From Dysgonamonadaceae bacterium (GTDB taxonomy: Bacteria > Bacteroidota > Bacteroidia > Bacteroidales > Azobacteroidaceae): a stretch of 6,044 nucleotides of DNA. Made by a program: the position numbers and the translations under genes. Below the pieces are notes generated by a model. It did not search any database, was not told the DNA's origin, and saw only the letters and a program-made list of their open reading frames with translations. Positions 1 through 5,888 of this stretch are shown here, piece by piece. Where the stretch lies: contig JAISNS010000172.1 in assembly GCA_031276105.1 (NCBI GenBank), positions 1 to 6,044 on the forward strand, written 5' to 3'. Each line of letters starts with the position of its first letter. The stretch's first letter is position 1.

Positions 1-65
1 TTTTTAAAGACGGGTGAAAAAGAAAAATGTTACAGTTTGTTCCCGATTTTTTTTAGGGCATCGTA

Positions 66-83
66 TTTTTACCCCGGTAAAAA
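66..83. repeat. Near-perfect 8-bp inverted repeat
   Basis: TTTTTACC at 66-73 is the reverse complement of GGTAAAAA at 76-83, separated by CC. The T tract lies on the 5' side and the A tract on the 3' side, the reverse of what an intrinsic terminator needs on the plus strand, and on the minus strand the arrangement is the same. It could be a cruciform or protein-binding palindrome, or chance in AT-rich DNA. No function is assigned. Confidence 0.4.
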
Positions 84-219
84 AGAATAAATATTTTGTA
101 TTTAATATTTTACATACTGCTATAAAATTTTGTTGCGAGAAGTATAATCTCCAATTCGTCCAACCTGTTGTGTATAATTCAAATTGTGGCACATAAATAG
201 GGCGGTTTCATTTATATTG

Positions 220-257
220 TTGGACAAATCCAAAATCACTTCGGGATTACTGTCCAA
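220..257. repeat. Bulged inverted repeat (possible RNA hairpin)
   Basis: TTGGACA at 220-226 pairs with TGTCCAA at 251-257, and AATCC at 227-231 pairs with GGATT at 244-248. This leaves a two-base bulge (AC, 249-250) and a 12-nt loop. The 12 base pairs are more than expected by chance in a short interval. It lies about 80 nt beyond the stop of the M48 gene, so it could end or stabilise the 3' end of the minus-strand operon transcript. There is no U-tract after it on either strand, so a canonical intrinsic terminator is not supported. Confidence 0.45.
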
Positions 258-321
258 TTATGCGTTGGAGTTAACGGAGCTGGCGCCTTACAATGGCGGT
301 TTGTCGGATACGAATCAACGC

Positions 322-352
322 CGCTTCGCGTAATTCCTAATTCCTAATTTCC
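322..352 (-). repeat. TAATTCC tandem repeat with CGCGAAGCG core
   Basis: On the plus strand TAATTCC occurs at 331-337 and 338-344, then as TAATTTCC at 345-352. It is directly preceded by CGCTTCGCG at 322-330. Read on the minus strand this is a (GGAATTA)n run followed by CGCGAAGCG. The same 9-mer core next to an AATTA-rich tandem repeat recurs at 2435-2477, so the two look like members of one dispersed intergenic repeat family. The M48 stop codon (TAG, 339-337) lies inside the tandem part. Confidence 0.6.
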
Positions 353-1134
353 TTTATTTCTTTTTGCAATTGTTTCCAGATGGAATCGGACAAAACCGGA
401 AGATATTCTATCTGCTTTTTCTGTTGTAAATCAAGTATTTTTTTTGCTCTTTCTTCCGTTTCGGGATGCGTACTGATAAAGGTCAGTTGTTTTTGCAGCG
501 CGCTTTCTTCTGCCGACAAGCGGTACATAAAATCGGCTAAAGGCGCCGGATTGATTTGACTGTTTTGCATATATTCCACTCCCGTTTCGTCGGCTTGGTC
601 TTCGATTTGCCGGTCGTATGCGGTAGAAGTCAGTATCCGGAGGCTTTCCACGCCGCCGTTGCCGGAACTTAACATGGCCGTCAATGCCGAAAAACCGATT
701 TCCTTACTCAACTTCATCATGATATGGTTTTTTTGGATGTGAGCGATTTCGTGCGACAATACGCCGGCGACTTCTTCCGCATTTTGACAAAACAAAATCA
801 ATTCCGAATTGACAACAATATGACGCCCCGGCAGGGCAAAAGCATTGACTTCGCCGCTTTGTATCACGTGGAGTTGAATACTTTCCGCGTCGATGCCGTT
901 ATCTTCGCAAATCCGGTCTTTTATTTTCCGAATCGGCTCCGATATTTCTTTTTTCCGTATTTCTTTGTTGCTTTGGGTGATTATATCCATGTAAAAATTG
1001 CCTAACGACTCTTCCAGTTGCGTTGCCTTTTCTTTGATTTGGAAAATACGGATGTAATCGACCTGCGCAAGTAAAAACCAAATGCCTAAGAAAATAAAAC
1101 CAAAAGTACAAAATTGAATAATTACTTTTTTCAT
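337..1134 (-). CDS. M48 family zinc metallopeptidase, membrane-anchored
   Basis: 265 residues, predicted to cleave peptide bonds in envelope or membrane proteins using one zinc ion. A hydrophobic segment at about residues 4-24 acts as a signal anchor. The catalytic domain follows, with a NAFALPG motif (98-104), the zinc-binding HEIAH (H128, E129, H132), and the third ligand E178 in an IEDQAD motif with D182. A STHPETEER motif (H223) matches the late THP motif of BepA/LoiP-type M48 enzymes. Length fits the small single-domain members; there are no TPR repeats. It is the last gene of a four-gene operon, 21 nt after the DUF4870-like gene. The final codons and TAG stop lie in a short tandem repeat, so the natural C-terminus may have been altered. 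The family is clear from the motifs; the substrate is unknown and htpX identity is not supported, since HtpX has several membrane segments. Confidence 0.92.
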   Translation of the reverse strand: MKKVIIQFCTFGFIFLGIWFLLAQVDYIRIFQIKEKATQLEESLGNFYMDIITQSNKEIRKKEISEPIRKIKDRICEDNGIDAESIQLHVIQSGEVNAFALPGRHIVVNSELILFCQNAEEVAGVLSHEIAHIQKNHIMMKLSKEIGFSALTAMLSSGNGGVESLRILTSTAYDRQIEDQADETGVEYMQNSQINPAPLADFMYRLSAEESALQKQLTFISTHPETEERAKKILDLQQKKQIEYLPVLSDSIWKQLQKEIKEIRN

Positions 1135-1155
1135 GAGAAAAATTAAAAGTTAAAA

Positions 1156-1599
1156 TTAAAAATGCGTATCGTTTCGGGGAGAATTTTTGCAAAAAAGTTC
1201 GGTCATCGGCCCGAAAATCCAAAACCGGACGTCAACCTTTTTACGAACCCGAACCGCAGCATAGAGCGACGCGATAAATTCTACAACATTGAACCCGAAA
1301 ATGGTAATAATGTAAGCAATATAAAGGTTCGAGAGCTGGCTGTATCCGGTAAGGATGGAAATCGTCCACCCTACTCCAATGGAATTGAGCGGAACAACAG
1401 ACAGTTGCGATAGCATGGATTGCAAACAGTGAAACCGGATAAAATACGTTTTGCGCCGGTTGGCAACATAAAACATCACGCTGGCAATCACGTTGATGAT
1501 CGGCATCGGAAGCCCGATGATTACAATAATCGTACTCATCAGGTAGGCATAGGAAGCTTTTTCCGCTTCTTCTTCATAAATGTAATGGGAAGTGTTCAT
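1156..1599 (-). CDS. Tic20/DUF4870-like small membrane protein
   Basis: 147 residues with three hydrophobic stretches at about 18-48, 61-84 and 89-116, separated by basic turns (NRRK at 47-50, RVRKK at 117-121). The loop motif RFHCLQSML (55-63) resembles the F-x-H-x-x-Q-S signature of DUF4870/Tic20-like proteins, and the C-terminal RFWIFGPMTELF stretch (125-136) fits the same family. Its cellular role is unknown. The ATG overlaps the stop of the DUF2752 gene as ATGA (1599-1596), which indicates translational coupling and fixes this start. The family assignment is from remembered motifs, not an alignment. The safe minimum is a three-helix inner-membrane protein co-transcribed with the M48 peptidase. 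Confidence 0.8.
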   Translation of the reverse strand: MNTSHYIYEEEAEKASYAYLMSTIIVIIGLPMPIINVIASVMFYVANRRKTYFIRFHCLQSMLSQLSVVPLNSIGVGWTISILTGYSQLSNLYIAYIITIFGFNVVEFIASLYAAVRVRKKVDVRFWIFGPMTELFCKNSPRNDTHF

Positions 1600-1994
1600 A
1601 AATATTTGAAAAAATTCCAGATCCAGTTACCTAAAATGAACAGGATAAAGGGAACGGCAATGTAACGTTTTTTGAATAGTGATTCGATATATAAATAAAA
1701 ACGGAGCAAAGTTTCTTTCCGGCTGACAAGATCATAAATCACCCATACAGGCAATGACAGCATCAATAAAAAAATCAAATATCCCAAGGGATTATAATAG
1801 AAAGCGCCGGCAAATTCTCCGTGTAACAGGGCAAACACCGAACGGGTGGAACCGCAAGAAGGACAAGGTACGTGCGTGATTCGATGAAATAAACAACTCT
1901 CCACGTTGGGATAATAATAATGACTCCAAAACAGCCACACATACCCTATCGTACAGATGACAATAAGAAAAAGATATAATTTCTTTTTTGTCAT
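1596..1994 (-). CDS. DUF2752 family membrane protein
   Basis: 132 residues with hydrophobic segments at about 6-23, 70-90 and 112-130. It has the full DUF2752 signature: C34 in SCLFHRITHVPCPSCGSTR, then the C44-P-S-C47-G-S-T-R51 motif, then HGEFAGAFYYNPLG with the conserved NPL at 68-70. The cysteine pair (CPSC) could bind metal or be redox active, but no function is established for the family. The gene starts 12 nt after the TM2 gene stop and its own TGA overlaps the next start by 4 nt. No Shine-Dalgarno is evident, as is usual in Bacteroidota. The family call is secure; the role is not. Confidence 0.9.
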   Translation of the reverse strand: MTKKKLYLFLIVICTIGYVWLFWSHYYYPNVESCLFHRITHVPCPSCGSTRSVFALLHGEFAGAFYYNPLGYLIFLLMLSLPVWVIYDLVSRKETLLRFYLYIESLFKKRYIAVPFILFILGNWIWNFFKYL

Positions 1995-2006
1995 AAGCGC
2001 TTTATA

Positions 2007-2348
2007 TTAATAAAGCAACGCTTCTTGCAAGGTTTGCATATTCTTTTCTTTGGTAGCCGCCTGAATCAGAAACCAGTCGACAATCGCCCAGATACTGAGT
2101 CCGCCGCAAGTAATTAACTTACCGATACCCAAGCCTACATCGCCGATCAGGAAACGGTCGATTCCAAGAGATCCGGCAAGGATAGATACGATGAGCGTCG
2201 TAGTCGGGTCTTTGAATTGAAGAACTTGGATTCTGACCCATTTTTCTTCGGGCAGGTTGATCAACTGATCTTTGATTGCGTGTAATTGAAAACTGTCGAA
2301 AAACTTGTTGTTCGACATAATGAACATGTCCACTTTTTGTGCATCCAT
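2007..2348 (-). CDS. TM2 domain-containing protein
   Basis: 113 residues. A polar N-terminal part (1-45) carries the MDAQKVDMFIMSN opening that I recall from Bacteroidales TM2 proteins, which supports this ATG over the internal Met8 and Met11. The TM2 domain spans about 50-97: a first helix (51-62), the GIDRF turn motif (63-67), then a Gly-rich second helix ending in IWAIVDWFLI (86-95) with D91. TM2 domains form a two-helix membrane hairpin; the molecular function in bacteria is unknown. This is the first gene of the minus-strand operon, preceded by a TATCTTTG -7 element 49 nt upstream of the ATG. Confidence 0.9.
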   Translation of the reverse strand: MDAQKVDMFIMSNNKFFDSFQLHAIKDQLINLPEEKWVRIQVLQFKDPTTTLIVSILAGSLGIDRFLIGDVGLGIGKLITCGGLSIWAIVDWFLIQAATKEKNMQTLQEALLY

Positions 2349-2396
2349 AATTGTTTAATCTTTAATTAATTATTTATTCTGTTTAAAAAATACGCA

Positions 2397-2404
2397 CAAA
2401 GATA
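2397..2404 (-). promoter_or_regulatory. Bacteroidota -7 promoter element for the TM2 operon
   Basis: The plus-strand CAAAGATA reads TATCTTTG on the minus strand, an exact match to the Bacteroidota TAnnTTTG -7 element. It is 49 nt upstream of the TM2 gene ATG and so predicts a leader of about 40 nt. I cannot see a TTG -33 element at the expected 19-21 nt spacing, so the promoter rests on the -7 match and its position. Confidence 0.6.
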
Positions 2405-2434
2405 TGTAATTTTTCCGATATTATGTGCCTATTA

Positions 2435-2477
2435 GAGTTATGAATTACGAGTTATGAATTATGAGTGGCGCGAAGCG
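2435..2477 (+). repeat. 14-bp tandem repeat followed by CGCGAAGCG core
   Basis: GAGTTATGAATTAC (2435-2448) is followed by GAGTTATGAATTAT (2449-2462) and a partial third unit (GAGT, 2463-2466), then by GCGCGAAGCG (2468-2477). The second unit recurs exactly at 3245-3258, on the other side of pepE in the same orientation. The core 9-mer CGCGAAGCG recurs inverted at 322-330. It lies upstream of the predicted TM2 operon promoter and adjoins the hairpin repeat at 2480-2543. Confidence 0.7.
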
Positions 2478-2479
2478 AT

Positions 2480-2543
2480 GCTGATGGAAGGCGGATAACA
2501 AAAAAAAATCCGCGATCATCCGCTTCATCCGCGTTCCATCAGC
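2480..2543. repeat. GCGGAT/ATCCGC hairpin repeat overlapping the pepE 3' end
   Basis: GCTGATGGAAGGCGGAT (2480-2496) and ATCCGCGTTCCATCAGC (2527-2543) are inverted copies with one mismatch in 17. Inside, ATCCGC occurs at 2508, 2518 and 2527, and GCGGAT (2491-2496) can also pair with ATCCGC at 2508-2513 across a 9-A tract. The design resembles the ATCCG-type dispersed hairpin repeats common between genes in many Bacteroidota. The right arm encodes the last residues and stop of pepE. It may slow transcription at the end of pepE, but the T-run on the minus strand is in the loop, so it is not a standard terminator. Confidence 0.75.
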
Positions 2544-3244
2544 AAAAAAGATAAATCGTCGTCCGGAGTTAGTTCCCGTGGCGTTTCGCCTTTCCTGAAC
2601 AGGCGGGCGGTTTTATTTCCGGCAAGTTTCAATAGTTGTCCGTCTCTTTTCAACAACGTAGATTCGCGCAATCCAAGCACATAAATATCCGGATTGACTT
2701 CGATAAATTCGTTGATACGCATTTCGCGGGTTTCTCCGCCGAATCCTTCGGGGTGAACATCCAGGTAATGCGGATTGATTTGAAAAGGAATAAGATTCAA
2801 GGTGTTGAATCCGTGCGGGTCAACAATCGGCATATCGTTGGTTGTCCGCAAAGTGGGACAGGCCACATTACTTCCGGCGCTCCAGCCGATGTAAGGCGTT
2901 CCGGCTTCCACCTTTTTGCGGACAGGTTCCATTAAACCGTAGTCGTGCAACATCTGCACCAGTTGCCATGTATTGCCTCCTCCCACAACAATCGTCCGGG
3001 CTTCTTCGACGGCTTGTATGGGATTCGATGCGTGGTGAATACTGCTTACGTGATGTCCCAAGCCGGAAAACCGGCGTTCTACTTTGGCTTCGTATTCGTC
3101 AAAACCGAAAGTAACGGCTGCATAGGGAATAAACAGCGCCGTAACGGACGTTTCACCTAAAAAAGATTTTATCGCTTCCTGCGGCCAACTCAGATATTCT
3201 TCGCCGGGATTCGTGGAATTACTGATTAATAAAAGTTTCATCAT
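2525..3244 (-). CDS. pepE: Peptidase E (alpha-aspartyl dipeptidase), family S51
   Basis: A cytoplasmic serine peptidase that hydrolyses dipeptides with N-terminal aspartate. It is 239 residues here against 229 in E. coli. The nucleophile motif GWSAGSN gives S122. TTNDMPIVDPHGF gives D137, and INPHY gives H159. These match E. coli S120, D135 and H157 with a constant offset of two. VVGGGNTWQL (86-95) and the GETREMRI stretch (170-177) are also family hallmarks. There is no signal peptide. Two ATGs are adjacent: the second (3241) aligns better with family starts (MKLLLISNST), and the first may derive from the 14-mer repeat that abuts it. The C-terminal MERG and TGA come from a hairpin repeat, but the folded domain seems complete. 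The gene lies upstream of the TM2 operon on the same strand, with a 176-nt gap and a separate promoter between. Confidence 0.95.
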   Translation of the reverse strand: MMKLLLISNSTNPGEEYLSWPQEAIKSFLGETSVTALFIPYAAVTFGFDEYEAKVERRFSGLGHHVSSIHHASNPIQAVEEARTIVVGGGNTWQLVQMLHDYGLMEPVRKKVEAGTPYIGWSAGSNVACPTLRTTNDMPIVDPHGFNTLNLIPFQINPHYLDVHPEGFGGETREMRINEFIEVNPDIYVLGLRESTLLKRDGQLLKLAGNKTARLFRKGETPRELTPDDDLSFLLMERG

Positions 3245-3258
3245 GAGTTATGAATTAT
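3245..3258 (+). repeat. Single copy of the 14-bp repeat abutting the pepE start
   Basis: GAGTTATGAATTAT is identical to the second unit of the tandem repeat at 2449-2462 and has the same orientation, so pepE lies between direct copies about 800 bp apart. The repeat fills the position where the pepE ribosome-binding region would be. Confidence 0.65.
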
Positions 3259-3385
3259 AAGTTTTTCGACTTTTTGAATGGTTTCATAAATAATAACTTT
3301 AATTCGTACAAAGGACGTAAAAAATTTTCTATTAATAAAATTTTGGAGATATAAATTTTCCGGTTTTGCTTTCTCTTCCTGTTCA

Positions 3386-3417
3386 TTTGAATATATGTAA
3401 AAATATATATACCTTTG
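3386..3417 (+). promoter_or_regulatory. Bacteroidota promoter for the polysaccharide gene pair
   Basis: TACCTTTG at 3410-3417 matches the -7 consensus TAnnTTTG exactly. A TTTG at 3386-3389 lies 20 nt before it, the expected place for the -33 element. Transcription would start near 3424, giving a leader of about 24 nt before the ATG at 3448. Both elements and spacing agree with the Bacteroidota primary sigma-factor pattern. Confidence 0.8.
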
Positions 3418-3447
3418 CATTCTCACAGCAACATTGTGTAAAAAATT

Positions 3448-4857
3448 ATGGTGAGGGATAAAAGAGGATATGGTTTTTTGATTAAATGGCTGATTGGTAT
3501 AGGCGATTTATTCATTTTAAATTTAATATTTTTTACTGTTTATCAGTTAACAGGAGTTTACAAAATAGAGGATTTTAATTCTAAAATTAGAATAATAGCT
3601 CTTTTGCTTAATTTTTGTTATTTTTTTGCCGTTTATTTTGTACCTATTTGGATTTACAAGCCGGTTATGTATGCCGACAAAGTTGTACAACGCTCTTTAT
3701 CGGTGGTGGCCATGCATGCTATTTTATTTTTTACCTGCCTGTTTTTTTTGAAATTGGACGATATCAATCAATTTCCCATGTATTTCATTTTGTATTTTTA
3801 TTTTGCTTTATTTATTATTTTTCCGTGTTGGCGAATTTTTGCACGCGAATCATTGAAGCATTACCGGCGTACCGGAAAAAATTATAAACGAGTAATTATC
3901 GTAGGGGCAGGAAAAAATGGGATGAATCTTTATGCAGAAATGAAGAAAGAAAATGATTATGGATTCCACATTTATGGTTTTTTTGATGATAATATATTGT
4001 TGAAGAATACATTACCGAATTATCTCGGAATGACTCACGAAGTGGAAGATTTTGTTCTGAAAAACAGTATTGACGAAATTTATTGTACGCTTCCCAATTC
4101 GAAAGATGAAAAAATTATGCGAATTTTTAATTTCGCAGAGAAAAATATGGTACGGTTTTATATTATCCCGGAGTTTTCGCGTTATGTGAAAAGGCGTCTT
4201 ACATTGGAAAGTATAGAATCGCTGCCGGTAATGGCCGTCCGTATTGAGCCGTTGCAGCTTGCTTATAATCAAATAATTAAAAGAACTTTCGACTTTTTTT
4301 TCTCCTTCATCTTTCTTATTACGCTTTTTCCGGTATTATATGTGATATTGGGTCTTTTAATAAAAATATCATCGCGCGGCCCTGTCATCTTCAAACAAGT
4401 TCGTACAGGCATTTATGGAAAAGATTTTAACTGTTACAAGTTCAGGTCGATGAAGCAAAACGAAATGGCCGACGAAAAACAGGCAGAAAAGGAAGACCCC
4501 AGAACCACTTGGATCGGCCGGTTTTTGAGACGTTCCAATTTAGATGAAATTCCTCAGTTCTATAATGTTTTGAAAGGCGATATGAGTGTCGTCGGGCCGC
4601 GTCCCCACATGTTGAAGCATACCGAACTGTATTCGACGATCATAGATAAATACATGGTGCGCCACTTGGTTAAACCCGGTATAACCGGTTGGGCGCAAGT
4701 GAATGGCTATCGCGGAGAAACAAAAACAATGGAGCAAATGGAAGGCCGTGTGAGATACGATGTCTGGTATCTGGAAAACTGGACTTTCCTCTTAGACTTG
4801 AAAATAATTTTCGTAACCATTATCAATATGTTCAAAGGAGAGCAAAACGCCTATTAA
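3448..4857 (+). CDS. Undecaprenyl-phosphate sugar-phosphate transferase (WcaJ/WbaP type)
   Basis: 469 residues, the normal length for this family of polyprenyl glycosylphosphotransferases. The enzyme moves a sugar-1-phosphate from a nucleotide sugar to undecaprenyl phosphate at the inner membrane, the first step of exopolysaccharide, capsule or O-antigen repeat-unit synthesis. Four N-terminal membrane segments lie at about 12-34, 48-70, 84-101 and 109-127. A Rossmann-like CoA-binding-type domain follows (about 146-265, with VIIVGAGKNG at 149-158). A membrane-inserting helix is at about 280-306 with P295. The catalytic bacterial sugar-transferase domain has KFRSM (331-335), the D366-E367 pair in LDEIPQ, VVGPRP (381-386) and KPGITGWAQVNGYRGET (409-425). 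It has its own promoter. Glucose-1-phosphate is a common substrate in the family, but the sugar cannot be read from sequence. All catalytic motifs are intact. Confidence 0.93.
   Translation: MVRDKRGYGFLIKWLIGIGDLFILNLIFFTVYQLTGVYKIEDFNSKIRIIALLLNFCYFFAVYFVPIWIYKPVMYADKVVQRSLSVVAMHAILFFTCLFFLKLDDINQFPMYFILYFYFALFIIFPCWRIFARESLKHYRRTGKNYKRVIIVGAGKNGMNLYAEMKKENDYGFHIYGFFDDNILLKNTLPNYLGMTHEVEDFVLKNSIDEIYCTLPNSKDEKIMRIFNFAEKNMVRFYIIPEFSRYVKRRLTLESIESLPVMAVRIEPLQLAYNQIIKRTFDFFFSFIFLITLFPVLYVILGLLIKISSRGPVIFKQVRTGIYGKDFNCYKFRSMKQNEMADEKQAEKEDPRTTWIGRFLRRSNLDEIPQFYNVLKGDMSVVGPRPHMLKHTELYSTIIDKYMVRHLVKPGITGWAQVNGYRGETKTMEQMEGRVRYDVWYLENWTFLLDLKIIFVTIINMFKGEQNAY
4834..4840 (+). promoter_or_regulatory. 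Possible Shine-Dalgarno before the acyltransferase gene
   Basis: AAAGGAG lies within the end of the upstream coding sequence, 16 nt before the ATG at 4857. The spacing is longer than ideal, and coupling through the TAATG junction may be enough for initiation, so its role is uncertain. Confidence 0.35.
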
Positions 4858-5870
4858 TGTTTGAAATAATTTCATTGACCAACCGCGAAAAGTGGAATAA
4901 AATCGTTTGTTCCATGAATGAATATGATTTTTATTTTTTGTCCGAATACCATCGTTTGGATCGTTCAGGGACTCCTCTCTTGCTCTATTACCGGAATAAT
5001 TGGGATACCTTGGCAATGCCGGTAATTGTACGAAATATAGATGGAACTGATTATAAAGATATTACATCTGTCTATGGTTATGCAGGGCCTTTGACGAAGA
5101 GAAAAAATCCGGCTCCGGAATCAATTGCCGGTTTTCAAGCCGAACTGAAATATTTTTTTGATTCGAACCGGATTGTTTCGGCTTTTTCCCGTTTACATTC
5201 GTTATTTTCTACCCAATCCCGTTTGCTGGAAGGTATCGGCGCTATTTCGGGCGCTACACATACGATCGGAATTGATTTGACATTGCCGCTAAGCGAACAA
5301 AAAAGGCCATACGCTCATTCACTGAAAAACGCAATTAATAAATTAAAAAGAAAAGGCGCCGTTGTGCGAAAGGCCTCTTCAAAGGAAGAAATTGATTCGT
5401 TTATAACAATTTACGAAGAAACGATGAATCGAGTGAAAGCCTCTTCTATTTACTTTTTTCCGGCTGAATATTTTTATAATTTTTTAAATTCGATTGATTC
5501 TTTTATTATGCTGGCTTTTTACGAAGGCCAACCGGTAAGCGGTTCTCTTTGTTCTTTTTGCAACGGCATCATACAGGCGCACCTGAGCGCAACCCGTAAT
5601 GAGTTTTTATACTTAAGTCCCTTAAAATTAGTTTGGGACGAAGTCCGTCTATGGGGGGTGAAGCAAGGTTTTCATACGTTGCATTTAGGCGGTGGAATAT
5701 GGAACGATAACGATTCGCTTTTTCTATTTAAATCCCAATTTTCCAAGCAATATCATCCGTTCAAAATTTGGAAATACATTCACAACCAACCGGTTTACGA
5801 TTCTTTGTTATTCCGGCGTTTCGGAGAAAATGTTCCCGACGCATCTTTTTTCCCTTTATACAGGACTTAA
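4857..5870 (+). CDS. FemAB/GNAT-like acyltransferase linked to polysaccharide synthesis
   Basis: 337 residues from the ATG at 4857, which shares its A with the TAA of the preceding gene (TAATG). The frame stays open upstream to 4689, but that part overlaps the catalytic end of the transferase gene, so I place the start here. Two GNAT-like halves are expected. The N-terminal half has FYFLSEYHRL (25-34) and YGYAGPLT (73-80). The C-terminal half has SLKNAINKLKRKG (155-167), then LAFYEGQPVSGSL (219-231), HLSATRNEFLYLSP (242-255), and LHLGGGIWNDNDSLFLFK (275-292), a signature of FemAB-like Acetyltransf_6 proteins. FemAB relatives transfer aminoacyl or acyl groups to cell-wall precursors or glycans; the donor and acceptor are not known here. 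Coupling to a priming transferase suggests modification of the lipid-linked glycan. No signal peptide or membrane helix is seen, so it is probably cytoplasmic. Confidence 0.85.
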   Translation: MFEIISLTNREKWNKIVCSMNEYDFYFLSEYHRLDRSGTPLLLYYRNNWDTLAMPVIVRNIDGTDYKDITSVYGYAGPLTKRKNPAPESIAGFQAELKYFFDSNRIVSAFSRLHSLFSTQSRLLEGIGAISGATHTIGIDLTLPLSEQKRPYAHSLKNAINKLKRKGAVVRKASSKEEIDSFITIYEETMNRVKASSIYFFPAEYFYNFLNSIDSFIMLAFYEGQPVSGSLCSFCNGIIQAHLSATRNEFLYLSPLKLVWDEVRLWGVKQGFHTLHLGGGIWNDNDSLFLFKSQFSKQYHPFKIWKYIHNQPVYDSLLFRRFGENVPDASFFPLYRT

Positions 5871-5888
5871 TGTTTATTTGGGGATAAC

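Larger units (their letters stand above)
1..336. other. Intergenic region without a convincing gene
   Basis: The first half is very AT-rich with T and A runs. The ATG-initiated frames on either strand are about 60 codons, dominated by F/K/N from low-complexity sequence, and look like chance. Around 178-333 the base composition becomes more balanced and one plus-strand frame is open up to a TAA at 331-333, but it has no ATG and matches no family I recognise. It could be a decayed gene end. The region also holds two inverted repeats (66-83 and 220-257) and ends in a repeat at 322-352. I see no TAnnTTTG promoter, tRNA or canonical T-tailed terminator. Confidence 0.6.

Noticed and set aside
66..83. 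Palindrome as an intrinsic terminator
   Set aside because: The T run precedes and the A run follows the stem on both strands, the reverse of the required order.
4..196. Two opposed frames of about 60 codons near the left edge
   Set aside because: They come from low-complexity AT-rich DNA, show no family motif, and lack a promoter; they mirror each other on opposite strands.
3309..3316. GTCCTTTG on the minus strand as a -7 element for pepE
   Set aside because: It has TTTG but lacks the leading TA, and no -33 TTG is at the right distance.
4294..4301. Eight-T tract in the transferase gene as a phase-variation switch
   Set aside because: The frame is intact and short T runs are common in this AT-rich membrane coding sequence; there is no sign of slippage.
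4689..4856. Upstream extension of the acyltransferase
   Set aside because: It overlaps the conserved end of the transferase gene, and the TAATG junction offers a better start.
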